From Gentiana macrophylla (lineage: Eukaryota > Streptophyta > Magnoliopsida > Gentianales > Gentianaceae), in assembly GCA_026214975.1 (NCBI GenBank), contig CM047814.1, positions 18,995,541 through 19,059,540 on the forward strand: a DNA stretch of 64,000 nt, in the 5' to 3' direction. The notes under the pieces were generated by a model, which was not told where the DNA came from, ran no database searches, and worked only from the letters and a program-made list of their open reading frames with translations. The translations under genes were made by a program, and so were the position numbers. Positions 43,086-53,060 of the stretch are shown here, piece by piece; position 1 is the first letter of the stretch, and every line of letters starts with the position of its first letter.

Positions 43086-43502
43086 AGACACTCCGAGCAG
43101 AAGCTCTATACGGTGCCCTATCCCTAAAATGAAGATAAAAAATAGAGTTTTGCCTCAAATAGCTCATACAGCAGAGACCCTATCCCTATTTATTTTTAGG
43201 GATATGAACAGTGCATCCCTACTTGTGGGGATACACTATTTACTGCCCTAAACATATTTAATTGTAAAAAATTATAGGGATAGGGATAGGGTTGCTGTTG
43301 GAGTGAAATAATAAATATTTAATACGTATAAATAGGATTGTGAGGTAGAATATATATTATTTAATATTATTTGAAATGTTATAGGGATAAGAATAGGGAT
43401 GCTGTTGTAGAGGTTTTTGATTTGAGATGTTGTAAAATAGGGATATGTATTATTTTATATTATTTTAGGGATAAAATTTGGGGACTCTGCTGGGAGTGCC
43501 CT
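43086..43502. mobile_element. MITE-like element with CCCTATCCCTA motifs
   Basis: The left side (GACACTCCGAGCAGA, later TATCCCTAAAAT) and the inverted right side (GGGCACTCCCAGCAGAG, then TATCCCTAAAAT) form imperfect inverted ends. The interior is full of TAGGGATAGGGATAG and its inverse, suggesting long fold-back. No clear duplication was found, so the superfamily is open. Confidence 0.5.
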
Positions 43503-43567
43503 AACTCCCTCTTCCTCTTTTTTTCCCCTATTAATTACTTCTCATTTTTAGGGGTGGTTCTTGTGTG

Positions 43568-43592
43568 GTGTCTCCACACGATGTGGAGACAC
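43568..43592. other. Perfect hairpin (11-bp stem, 3-base loop)
   Basis: GTGTCTCCACA pairs with TGTGGAGACAC across CGA. No T run follows, and in a plant this is not a terminator. It may be the end of a decayed element. Confidence 0.6.
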
Positions 43593-44629
43593 GTGTGAAT
43601 ACACACACCACACATTTTATTATGTCTTTAAACTATGTGATTCTGATCGTTTCACCCGCCACTTCACCTCAAATCCCTCTCCACACATGTATTTCCCCAT
43701 TTTTAGGGTACTGAAAAAATAAATTAATAAAACCCTGCCGTAGCCCCCTCCCCGCCGATTTCCAACCCCCCCCCCCCCCCCCTATCTCCATTAAGCCATA
43801 AAAAAAAACAAATTCCATTCATCATATTATTAAAAAAAAACTCACACATAAACAAATTTAAGAAAATCTTCTCATCCTCGTTGTTGTTGAATTTTTTTTA
43901 ATATCCTTATATTGTAAAAATATAGTGGTATCGTATAAAAAGTAATAAGTTATTGTCGCAAATAAAAAAAAACTATGAGAGAATAATTTAAAAACAATCA
44001 TAAACTACAATCGAAAACATTATGGTTCCGTTTGTTTTGGGTTGGAGTTTATTTTGGGTGTTTTATATGCTAGTGGATAATAAAATATAATAAAAATGAT
44101 TAAAGAAATGATTAGAAAGTTAAAATAATTTTTTGAAATTTGTGTAGATAAAAAAATGATTGGTGAGAAATTGAAATAAAGTTATAATGAATAAAATAAT
44201 GAGAAAAATGTAAAAAAGTTTTATGTATCATTTGATTTTGCATTTTCAAATTTAAGAAGTAAAAATTTTGACACTAATGAAATTACCGCCCAATTTAATA
44301 TTTTTGTAAACAAATTAGTAATTTCGTATAAAATTGGCTTAGTTATCATCACCTTAAAATGCGCTTAATTAAGCTGATTAAAATGGGATTCGTGAAATGG
44401 TGAAAGATAATTTAATATTTTTTTAGGAAAAATTAGGTATAAACCCACTTTTTCCCCCTTAATTAAGCATTAATCCGCACTTCTTTTTTTAGTTGCAATA
44501 AGGATAATTTTTTTGCCATGGATCATTTTACCCTTATTTTCAATTTCAAAGCAGTTGAATCTAGAAACCAAAACTTCAACAAAGGCAAAGAATTCAATCG
44601 TAACAGAAAAGCTTAATCCGAGTAGAAGT

Positions 44630-44746
44630 ATGGCGGAGGTGGAGGAGTACATCAGGGCCACAGCAGCACCGCTTGGTGGAAGAAGACACTCCAGCAGATC
44701 GGATTTCGTCCAACAGCGAGGAGTCTTTCTTCGGCAAGCCGATTGA
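44630..44746 (+). other. Small open frame (38 codons) at the left side of the Mutator-like element
   Basis: ATG at 44630 opens MAEVEEYIRATAAPLGGRRH, in GC-richer sequence than its surroundings and preceded by an A-rich leader, so it may be a real first exon. The surrounding frame (from 44513) stays open, and the stop is at 44746. No family is recognised. A stretch downstream (44840-44879) was later hit by the solo LTR. Confidence 0.3.
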
Positions 44747-44879
44747 GATGGCAGGTGCAATTTTCCTCGGCAATTTCTTCATCTTTTGTTCTGTTTTTTT
44801 CAGCAATTTTCGGCAATTTCTTCATCTTTTGTCATGTGTGCGAGCTACTTCAAGCTTATAGACTCCATCAGCTGGTTGG

Positions 44880-46686
44880 TGATGACGGTCAAATTATACC
44901 CGTAAAAGTCATCAACGTTGACCTTAAATCGAGATTAATAATATATATTTCATATTAAATCACATGTTTATATTTATTATTTAATGTTAAGTGATTATTA
45001 ATATGATAGTTGGTATTTAGCCGTTTTTATTATTTAAAGCCGATTTATTGTGCGATAATTATTGATTTTGTAGATCACGACAAATCGAGAGGATTAATGT
45101 CATTCAATCAATTATCTCAAGATAAGGAAGGAAGAAAATCGGAGCATTAAGTGGAAGATTAATCGGATCAACATGCAAGCGTGCAGTGGGGAACAAGGCA
45201 AACGAAGAAAACGTGTTAAATATGCCAAGTTTAGTTTCGGTCGACCGAGTTCGAGTGCTTCGTCGACCGAGTGTCGCTCGGTTGACCGAGTGTCAGCTTC
45301 GGGTCGGTTTCCGGCTTATATCGTGCTTATCTTCTAGAACCACCCTAAGTCGGCAAAAACCTCTATATAAGCAAGCAGCTACGAGAATTGTAATTCATAC
45401 CTGAGAATATCATTCAATAAAATCACTCTGTTCATATCTTGATACAATGTAGAATAATTTGAGGGTTTCCAGAGGTTAAGGGCTGCAAATTATGTAAGCC
45501 TTTATTTTCTGTTTCTTTTCTTTTAAGTAATTAATCCCTTCCAATTATGTTTTATCGTTTGAGTTAGTTAATTCATAGCTAGATGATGTAGATCTAGGCT
45601 ATGACGTTAGGGATGTGGCGAAGCCTTGTCTATGATGATCCCATAACCTACGTCATATGTTTAACGTCTATTCATGAATCTGCTTGGTTTAATTAATGTG
45701 TATCTAAGTAATTTATATGATTGCTTTACGAATTACTGTTTAATCTGTTCTGTATGATGAAACACTGAGAGATATATTCTAGGATGTAATCTGGGGATGA
45801 AATCGTTTGGGTGACCGAATGGAATCATTCGGTCGACCGAGTGTCTATCTTTCGATCGACCGAGCCCCTATTTGTCTCATTAGTTAGTCCGCCACGTCTT
45901 TATGGTAGGTTTAGCTTAGTAGGATTTATTATCTCGGTAGGTATGGCCACGCTACGTTTCTCGTCGCTTTTAATTAGCGTCACGATTAGGAAATACCAAT
46001 ATAGGGCTCCCAGGTCGGCTCATTAATGATCTTCCGGGCTTTCAAATGAGATCTAGGTAGGTTTTGTATTAGGAATTGACGTCACCTAGTTATACGTAGT
46101 TCGTAAACTAGCATGAGACCTAAAAGGTAATTGTTAGTTGGACGAGGGCTTGAGCGATCGTTTAGGAAGTATAAGTACGCCTAACCATAGGAATGTTGCC
46201 TAAACGAGGTGTACGATTAATATCGGCATCCTTAGAGTCATAAGCGTGTGAGTTATATGAGATGGAGGCACCAAAAGGCGAAGTCACGTAACAATATCAC
46301 AGTGATCTAGCCACCTAACCGGTGCTAAGTCAAGTTAAAGAGGATGACTCCCGTAGCCAATCTAAGATAGATACAAATGGATTGACAGTTAATAAGTTCA
46401 GTTTATTATATAAATTATCTAGGTCCAAACGATAAAGACTATAATTGGGGAGGTTAATTACGTTGTGTCGAGTCGTGTCTTTACTTTTCTTGTCTTATGT
46501 TGGTCGTAAACCGCCTCTATGTCCTTGACATGTTTAATTAATTGTTTATGTATGGAATGACCCACAATTGGTTCCCTGTGGGATCGACCTTGATTCACTA
46601 TAGCTATACTACGATGGGCCTAGTCCTCTTGCTAGTATTGATTTATGGTGGTCAAGTATTTTATAACCTGATTGACCACGTCATCA
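44880..46686 (+). mobile_element. Solo LTR of an Athila-like gypsy element (1807 bp)
   Basis: It starts TGATGACGGTCAA and ends CCACGTCATCA, and the perfect 5-bp duplication GTTGG flanks it (44875-44879 and 46687-46691). The start resembles the LTR at 53937 (TGATGAGAGTCAA), and the end contains CCCTGTGGGATCGACCTTG (about 46575) like CCTCGTGGGATACGACCTTG at 55593. No internal coding region is present, so it is the product of recombination between LTRs. It includes a small repeat of GTCGACCGAGT (45240-45300 and 45830-45870). Confidence 0.9.
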
Positions 46687-46691
46687 GTTGG

Positions 46692-47352
46692 GTGGTGGTT
46701 ACTTTATTCCCCAAAAGCTTCAAATGCTTTTTGTTTCCGTTTTTGGATAATAAAATCACACTGCTTTTTAGCATTTAGAGATGATTGGATGTTGTTTTAT
46801 TAATAATAAAATAGTGTTCTTACAAATATTGAAGAAAGAGATCACCGTCTTTTTCGGCCTTTGAAACAGCAGTTGGGTTTTTCCCACCCTTTATTTTGTG
46901 CTACTACCATCTCATCTCTTTGAAGCAATTGAAGTTTTTTACCATCTTCTTATTGTTCATCACCAACTGCTGATAAATCTTTGTTGAAATATTGTTTATA
47001 TACTTGGCGTTGATCTGTTGTTTTTTTACACTGTTCCCATTTTTTTTCTACATGCTGATATTGGCCTTGTTTTAACTGCATTCAATTTGAAAGCTAAATC
47101 CTGCTTATCATTGTATTCTACATGGTTTGTCTACTATGATTTGAACACTTAATAGATTTTGTTAGCGTTGTTGATTTGGTGTTGGCACATTCTGGATCTG
47201 AGTTGAAATTGAAATCTAAATTGAAGCAATTGATACAAGATGTGTGTTTTATGTTATGAACATCATTATGTTGATAACTTGGTAACTCATGTTAATCATA
47301 TTTTATCAGTCTAAAGGCTTGAATGTATGGTAACAACCATGGAACAATTGTG

Positions 47353-47385
<33 letters not shown>

Positions 47386-48355
47386 TTGTGTAGTTCACCA
47401 TAGCAATTCAGCTCATTTTGATGGATAATCTGAATTCATGAATGGTGAAGAACAATGGATGAATTGAAGCTCAATTCATAGGTTTCTTGTTATTTTGTGT
47501 TAAATTCATAGTTTGTCTTTTAATTTTGATTTGTAGGCTTCAAGAGGGAAGATTCTTGAAGTAGTCCATTGAATTAAGCCTTAAATTAACCTGATACTGT
47601 GTTACTGATACTGTGTTATTGATACTGTGTGCCTTATATGATACTGTTACTGATATTGTGTGCCTTATATAAGCCAGATATGATATTGTGTCCCTTGAAT
47701 TAAGTCTTAAATGAGTCTTATATGAGCCAGATATGTGTGCCTTGAAGTAGTCACTTGAATTAAGCCTTAAATGAGTCTGATACTGTGTTACTAATACTGT
47801 AAATATCACAATGTATTGTTAGTAAAAAGTGTCATTGCAGGTGGTTTTGACCCAGGTGATTGATGGCTGTTGATTCAAAATGGTGAGGCAATGCTGGTGT
47901 TTCATATAAGTATACAAGAAAAAATCAAGATCATCACATGCCTAAGAGCCATATGTTGCATTTACATATACTACTAGTTAGTTAGTTCTCGTAAATCTAT
48001 GCTTTTTTTTTTAAAGAAATGGCATGAGCAATCCTTTCCTTGATGTAACTTAATTATCATATATGTTGATGTTAAAGTTGTCTATCATATATGTTGTAAT
48101 TTTTTTTCCATTATGATTGAATGTGTTATTTCAAAATACACAATTTTTTGGGTGTTAATGTGATTACATTACTATCCAAATGATTTTTAGTTTATGGTTT
48201 GTTTACGTTTTAATCCATAAAGACATATTGAGTGTCGGTGTTGTTGTAAAGCTTGCCGAGTCCATGATTTTTGTCTATTCCCACATTGCTATTGGTAATG
48301 GTAATGATGTTACTGATACTGTGTTACTAATTCTGTGTTAGTGTAAACGCTGCGA
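46692..48355. other. Interior of the Mutator-like element, non-coding
   Basis: AT-rich, with a T run at 47350-47382 and a loose repeat of TGATACTGTGTTACTGATAC (47590-47800, again at 48305-48345). No protein motif is visible in any frame. Confidence 0.5.
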
Positions 48356-48775
48356 TTAAATTCGGCTTTCAATAACTACGTCGAAAGGGTATCGTATGAG
48401 AACTCAAAATGAAGAGAAAAAAAATATGAATTTGGTGAAAGAATTTGAAAATCGGTGTTCTAAATCAAAAGTTATGGTCGTTTATAAAAAAAACGTTCCG
48501 ATTAATGCAAATGTTTTTTCGGCTTTCAAAATTTACGTCGGAAGTGTATCGTATGAGATCTCAAAATAAAGAGAGGAAAAAACATGAATTTTGGTGAATT
48601 TTTTTTGATGATCGGAGTTCTACGTCAAAAATTACTTGTTAAAATTAAAATTAAGAAAAAAAAAAAAAAACCAGCAATCACATCAGTTTGTTGCGCGTGT
48701 TCATTAGTATAAGGGTATTTGCGTCCGACGGAAATTATTTGTCCTTATTGCAACTAAAAAAAAGGAGTGTATCAT

Positions 48776-49421
48776 GTTTATTTATTTTGTATTAAAAAAT
48801 GGACTTTTGGCTCAATCACCTTATTTTTTATTTGTAGTTGAAAAAGTGATTGGTGAGAGAATTGTAAGAAATGATTGATAAAGTAATATAAAAAACTCCA
48901 ACAAAAACAAACACAAGCTATATTAAACGACATTATCGTATTGTAAATGACATAAGAATACGTATCGAATAAAATTAACAATGCAGAGGGTAGACAATGA
49001 AATTCAATTGAGAGTATTTCATAATCAAAACACGATCTTTATTCAAAACACAATTTTAAACTATAATTCAAGGCATCGTCTAAAACTTCCAATGTTATTC
49101 TTTAATTATTCTTTACGCCACATCTTTAGATTCCCTTACAAAAAACCACGTTGACTAGTAAAAGGTAATTTATAATTATCACTACTACCAACATCATGGC
49201 TAATCATATTATTAACGCCAGCAACACGTACATCAGGAACACCAACATCTCCTTCACTATTCATGTTGGTATGCAACTCTGAGTTGGTCTTCATCAGATT
49301 TTGAGAATTATATGGATGTTCTGCCTATCAACAAATCAAGGTGATAATTCACCTAATGAAGGTTAACGTTATAAACAATAATAACAAAACAATTAATGAA
49401 AACAACCTTGGGTAAATTAAT
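48776..49421 (-). other. Spacer with a possible FAR1-gene exon
   Basis: On the minus strand 49330-49130 is open and begins after a TAG acceptor-like site: A-E-H-P-Y-N-S-Q-N-L-M-K-T-N-S-E-L-H-T-N-M-N-S-E-G-D-V-G-V-P. It lies between the FAR1 DNA-binding segment (50868-51155) and the transposase part, so it may be a linker exon, but there is no diagnostic motif. The remainder is AT-rich. Confidence 0.3.
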
Positions 49422-49621
49422 GTGGCTTCTATTGGCACACAACTTTTTACTATTGACACCCATTTTTTGATTATTTTTTCTGATAAAAAAAAAACGTCAG
49501 TGTTACTGACGTTGATATTGAAACACCGACACTAACGTTGCTAGTGAAACACCAACGCCAGTGGAAAGTCAGTGACTGACGTTTCTAAGTTGTGACTAGG
49601 GCTGAGCAATGAACTCAATCC

Positions 49622-49970
49622 TGTTAAAGTATCCCACATTGAGAACTTGTGGTTGTTTCACCCACCATATTAAGAGATGGACTTCCCTCACCTCACAACC
49701 TAGGTTTTGGGGATGATGCCCTCTTCTTATATGAGTTTAGGCCTATTTTTCACATGGTATCAGAGCCACCCTTTATTGTGCAATTGTTGGGCATATTTGT
49801 TGGCCTTGTGTGCCTGGCCCACACTTGTGGGGGTGTGTTAAAATGTCTCACATTGGGAACTTGTGGTTGTTTCACCTACCATATTAAGATATGGACTTCC
49901 CTCACCTCACAACCTAGGTTTTAGGGATGAGACCCTTCATTCTTATATGAGTTTGGGCCTATTTTCCACA
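49622..49970 (+). mobile_element. Complete TRIM (miniature LTR retrotransposon, 349 bp)
   Basis: LTRs of 133 and 135 bases (49622-49754, 49836-49970) start TGTTAAA and end CACA. A primer-binding site TGGTATCAGAGC (49755-49766) follows the first, and a CACTTGTGGGGGTG purine-like tract precedes the second. The perfect 5-bp duplication AATCC flanks it (49617-49621, 49971-49975). The inner region is only about 81 bases and non-coding, so an autonomous copia element must supply all proteins. Confidence 0.95.
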
Positions 49971-50118
49971 AATCCAACCCAAAACCCAAACCGAACCAAC
50001 CCAAAAACCCAGACCAATTGAAACCCAAATTTTTGGGGTTGGGTTTTGACCCGAACCAAAAACATTTTGGGTTGGTTTGGTTTATTTTATTTTTTTTCCG
50101 GGTTGAACCAACCCAACC

Positions 50119-50120
<2 letters not shown>

Positions 50121-50184
<64 letters not shown>
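50121..50184. repeat. (AT)n(GT)n compound microsatellite
   Basis: About 15 AT units followed by about 17 GT units inside the hAT element. Confidence 0.97.
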
Positions 50185-50187
<3 letters not shown>

Positions 50188-50867
50188 TATGTATGTAATC
50201 CGTCCATAGTAAAATGATGTTATCATATTGCTGCTATCACTTCATTTTTAGTTTCCGTCTACGATTCTTTGACCTTTTCGAAAAAAAGAATCCGTGTATG
50301 TTTTTTTATGTATGACTATTTGTCTTTAATTATTATCTCTATATTTTGTTGGTTTGTTATATGTTGTTGAACTCTTAAGTCTTAATTATCAAATTTTAAT
50401 GTATTCTTTAATGATTATTGATATGAACATATGGTCTGGAACTCGAATTTTGATATATACATATGTGTGGATTTTATAGCATAGAAGTTCTATTATAGAT
50501 CTATGTTTTATGGATGAAAACCCGAAACCCAACCCAAACCAACCCGAAACCAAACCAACCTTGGGTTACTTTTTTCTTGAACCAACCCGACTTATACTAT
50601 GTAAAAACCCAACCCAAGTCGACCCAACCCAACCCAAGCACAGCCCTAGTTGTGACAATTTTAAAAAGTAAACGTCGGTGCCACTGACTTTCGTTGTTGA
50701 ACACCAACATCAGTGTCACTGACGTTGGTTTTCAATAGCAACGTCAGCGGCACTGACGTTCCGTTCATCAAAAATCATGTGGAGCCGGAGTAATTTTTTA
50801 TAGTGCCGGAAATAATGTGGTGTCAGTAGTAAAAAATGGTGTGCCAATAGAATCCCCATAAATTAAT

Positions 50868-51155
50868 CATGTTGAGATGTTTTGGGTGCAATGCCTATGG
50901 GCCATTTCGATATCAGCTGCTTGTGCGAGGATAATCTTTCTATGGCTTCTGCATGTGAGTCTTGTTTGGACTCGAAAGGTAGTGATTATGCTCGCTTACA
51001 AACTCAACAATGCGAAATTTTCCAGTTTGACGTACAGCTATCAACTTTTATTCTAGCCAAACAACCAAGCCTTGTTTCTGCACGAGGGGCTTGTACATAT
51101 GCATACCGTTTGTCCTTTGACCGCTTTCCTTCAACGCTGCAATGATCAAAGTACT
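50868..51155 (-). pseudogene. FAR1-type DNA-binding domain segment
   Basis: The minus strand encodes A-E-T-R-L-G-C-L-A-R-I-K-V (about 51065), then, after a one-base frame change, K-F-R-I-V-E-F-V-S-E-H-N-H-Y-L-S-S-P (51035-50980) and S-H-K-Q-L-I-S-K-W-P. The T-R-x-G-C-x-A and E-H-N-H spacing is the C2H2-like WRKY-GCM1 zinc finger of FAR1 proteins. It lies in the same orientation as the transposase part at 34.4-35.8 kb and is probably the 5' part of the same gene, 15 kb away because of insertions. Confidence 0.75.
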
Positions 51156-51202
51156 ACACTATCAAAATTAGTATACAAGTAAATAAAATAAAGAGTAATG
51201 AT

Positions 51203-51321
51203 AGAGGCACAATAGTTGTGCCATAACGAGTGACACAACGGTGATCTACACCGTTGATCGTAATGAGTTAAATTAATAATGATGTAAATTTAACTCGTTG
51301 TGGCTCAACCGTTGTGTCTCT
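51203..51321. mobile_element. Small MITE or fold-back (about 119 bp)
   Basis: AGAGGCACAATAGTTGTGCC at the left and, inverted, AGAGACACAACGGTTGAGCC at the right, continuing to ACGAGT, give inverted ends of roughly 30 bases. The second TRIM begins at its right edge. A duplication cannot be assigned. Confidence 0.55.
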
Positions 51322-51626
51322 TGTTAAAGTATCCCACATTGGGAACTTGTGATAGTGTAACCCACCATATTAGAGATGGACTTCCCTCACCTCATAACCT
51401 AGGTTTTGGGGATGAGGTCCCTCCTCTTATATGGGTTTGGGTCTTTGTTTTCATCATGGTATCAGAGCCACCCCATTATTGTGCAAGTGTTGGGCTTCTT
51501 TGTTGGCCTTGAGAGTGCCCAAACCCACACTTGAGGGGCGTGTCCAAGTATCCCACATTGGAAACTTGTGATAGTGTGACCCACCATATTAAGAGATGAA
51601 CTTCCCTCACCTCACAATCTTGGAGG
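51322..51626 (+). mobile_element. Second TRIM copy, 3' LTR truncated
   Basis: LTR 51322-51456 (TGTTAAAGTATCCC...TCATCA), primer-binding site TGGTATCAGAGC (51457-51468), an inner region of about 72 bases with ACTTGAGGGGCG, then a second LTR from 51541 that stops after CTCACAATCTTGGA (about 51626), lacking its last 50 bases. Clearly the same family as 49622-49970. The two copies are separated by about 1.35 kb and lie in the same orientation. Confidence 0.9.
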
Positions 51627-51658
51627 ACAAATCATTCATTAGGAATTAAAAAGATATA

Positions 51659-52160
51659 CTCCCTCCGGTATTTTTATCTGTCGCATAGAGAAAATTCACA
51701 CAGATTAAGAAATCGATTATGTCTGAAAAAGATGATAAAATGACTAAGTTGTACACACTCAATAAATATTGATTATCTCCTATTAATTGGAGTAGTATAT
51801 TGAAAATGTATATATGCATGAGTAATAGTGACATAAAATGACATTTGTAGTTTTTGGAAAATTCTATCACTGGAATTTCCTCTTAAGCGTTTGTCTACGT
51901 GGCGATCGTGATCCTGACCACACATTTCCACACACAGTATTTGTGTATTTCACCTCGCTGTGTGTGGCCCAGATCTCGCCACGTAAGCAGCTCCCTCTTA
52001 GGAAGTCCTCTGATAGAAAACATTACTTCGTAGTTTTTAACTCATAATTAAGTTTAAGGGTAAAAATGAAAAAACAATAATAATTGCTGGATTTAAAAAG
52101 TAAAATGACATATAAATAAATAAAAATACAAATTGTGAAAAATGAGTAGTATATAAACAA
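51659..52160. mobile_element. Decayed Stowaway-like element with a nested MITE
   Basis: TACTCCCTCCGG at 51659-51670 is the typical Stowaway (Tc1/mariner-type) end. A matching inverted GGGAG end is not found; the right part (52090-52160) has a degraded AAAATGACATATAAATAAAT-type stretch. The assignment rests on one end only. Confidence 0.4.
51856..52029. mobile_element. Mutator-type MITE (174 bp)
   Basis: Inner inverted repeats TTCTATCACTGGAATTTCCT versus, inverted, TTCTATCAGAGGACTTCCTA, then GTGGCGA...CACAC on both sides. The 9-bp duplication GTAGTTTTT is at 51847-51855 and 52030-52038. Confidence 0.8.
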
Positions 52161-53060
52161 CCTTGTCCCAACCTGGGATGGATCCACGTGCCCATGAATT
52201 GCAAAACAACATTGTTTTGACGACGTTTTGGGAAAAAAATATATTATTTTTTAATTTTATTACCCGCCCAACCTGCCTCCGACTTGGAGACTTTAATAAA
52301 ACATCCCATTGCTCGCTTCTGAAAACCTAAAAAAAAGAGCGGGATAACTGGGAGCGAACAAGAGCAGCGCAGCAACCTGGCTTGAACCTCCTCCTTCCCT
52401 CCCTCCTTCTTCCAGTAACACCGGTGAACGGAAAGGCTGAGGCTCCACCAGGGCACCACCAGGGGGCAGGGGCCTGCTTCTGCACTGCTGCTCTCTCAAT
52501 TCTCAGGAACAACAGCGTCGTCGGAGGCGCTTCAGAGCACTGTCCGGTCCGGTCACCGGTGTGACGGTGTCTGCTCCTCCTCCTCCTCACTCCATTCCTC
52601 ATTACACAAGGTAATAATTTCATTTCCAAATTCATTTTCGATTCCAACTTCAAGTTTATTGTGTGCATAAATTATAATTTTAAATTTAATTTAAATTTGA
52701 GCAGCCTTGAGGTGAGTTTATTTGTTGTGTTGATACTTGGTAATCGATGTATAATCGAAGTCGAAGAAAATAAATTTGTTACCCCAATTTTTGAAATTGG
52801 TATTCAACACTGTCTGTGACTCTGTTTTCCAATTTTTTTAAATTTAACACTCTGTTTTCCAATTTTTTTTTTTGAATTTAACCCTGATAAACTAGTAATA
52901 AGTACATACAATAGAAACAAACTAGTTATTTTTTATTTTTATTAGGGTTACTACATTTTTTTTTGACTCCACTGAACTTTTTGTCCGGATCCGCACCTAT
53001 CCCAACCCTTTCACCCTGCAGATCGATCGCAGCACAACAGTGTAAAACCCATCTCCAAAG
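52160..53060 (+). promoter_or_regulatory. Serpin upstream region, leader exon and leader intron
   Basis: The block 52330-52610 is GC-richer than its surroundings and ends ACACAAG before GTAATA, a good splice donor at 52611. A good acceptor, CACCCTGCAG, ends at 53021, giving a possible 411-base leader intron. The ATG of the serpin follows at 53061. There is no clear TATA box; transcription start would be around 52300. The frames seen on either strand of the GC-rich block have no motifs and are probably not coding. Confidence 0.4.

Larger units (their letters stand above)
42301..44410. other. Gene-free stretch with MITE, hairpin and homopolymer runs
   Basis: No coding region is supported. It contains a T run at 42847-42870, a MITE-like repeat at 43086-43502 (listed separately), an 11-bp perfect hairpin at 43568-43592 and a C run at 43769-43784. 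The rest is AT-rich. If the FAR1-like gene is one unit, this would be inside it. Confidence 0.5.
44411..48775. mobile_element. Mutator-like element related to that at 27.1-30.3 kb, with a nested solo LTR
   Basis: The left end TTTTTTTAGTTGCAATAAGG (about 44485) and the inverted right end TTTTTTTTAGTTGCAATAAGG (48735-48762) are near-identical inverted termini, preceded by CGCACTTC and TACACTCC. On the inner right side, 48360-48640 repeats the 27350-27640 sequence in inverted form (TTTGGTGAA, CGGTGTTCTA). It contains a small plus-strand frame, the solo LTR and a short repeat. Outer boundaries are approximate and no target duplication was resolved. Confidence 0.5.
49597..50648. mobile_element. 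hAT-type non-autonomous element (1052 bp) with nested TRIM
   Basis: Left end TAGGGCTGAGC and inverted right end TAGGGCTGTGC; the 8-bp duplication GTTGTGAC is perfect (49589-49596, 50649-50656). The interior is rich in AACCCAACCC/GGGTTGGGTT sequence that can fold back. It carries the TRIM at 49622-49970 and an (AT)n(GT)n microsatellite. No transposase. Confidence 0.93.
49422..50858. mobile_element. Mutator-type non-autonomous element (1437 bp with nested insertions)
   Basis: Left end GTGGCTTCTATTGGCACAC and inverted right end TGGGGATTCTATTGGCACACC, then TTTTTTACTACTGACACC. The 9-bp duplication TAAATTAAT is at 49413-49421 and 50859-50867. The body has ACGTCAGTG-TACTGACG motifs (49490-49585, 50670-50765). 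A hAT element sits inside. Without the nested element it is only about 380 bases. Confidence 0.88.

Noticed and set aside
49622..49970. Cassandra-type TRIM with a 5S rRNA promoter
   Set aside because: The LTR does not contain the conserved 5S A/C boxes.
52327..52668. Minus-strand frame of 113 codons upstream of the serpin
   Set aside because: GC-rich leader region with frames open on several strands and no motif; more likely an untranslated exon.
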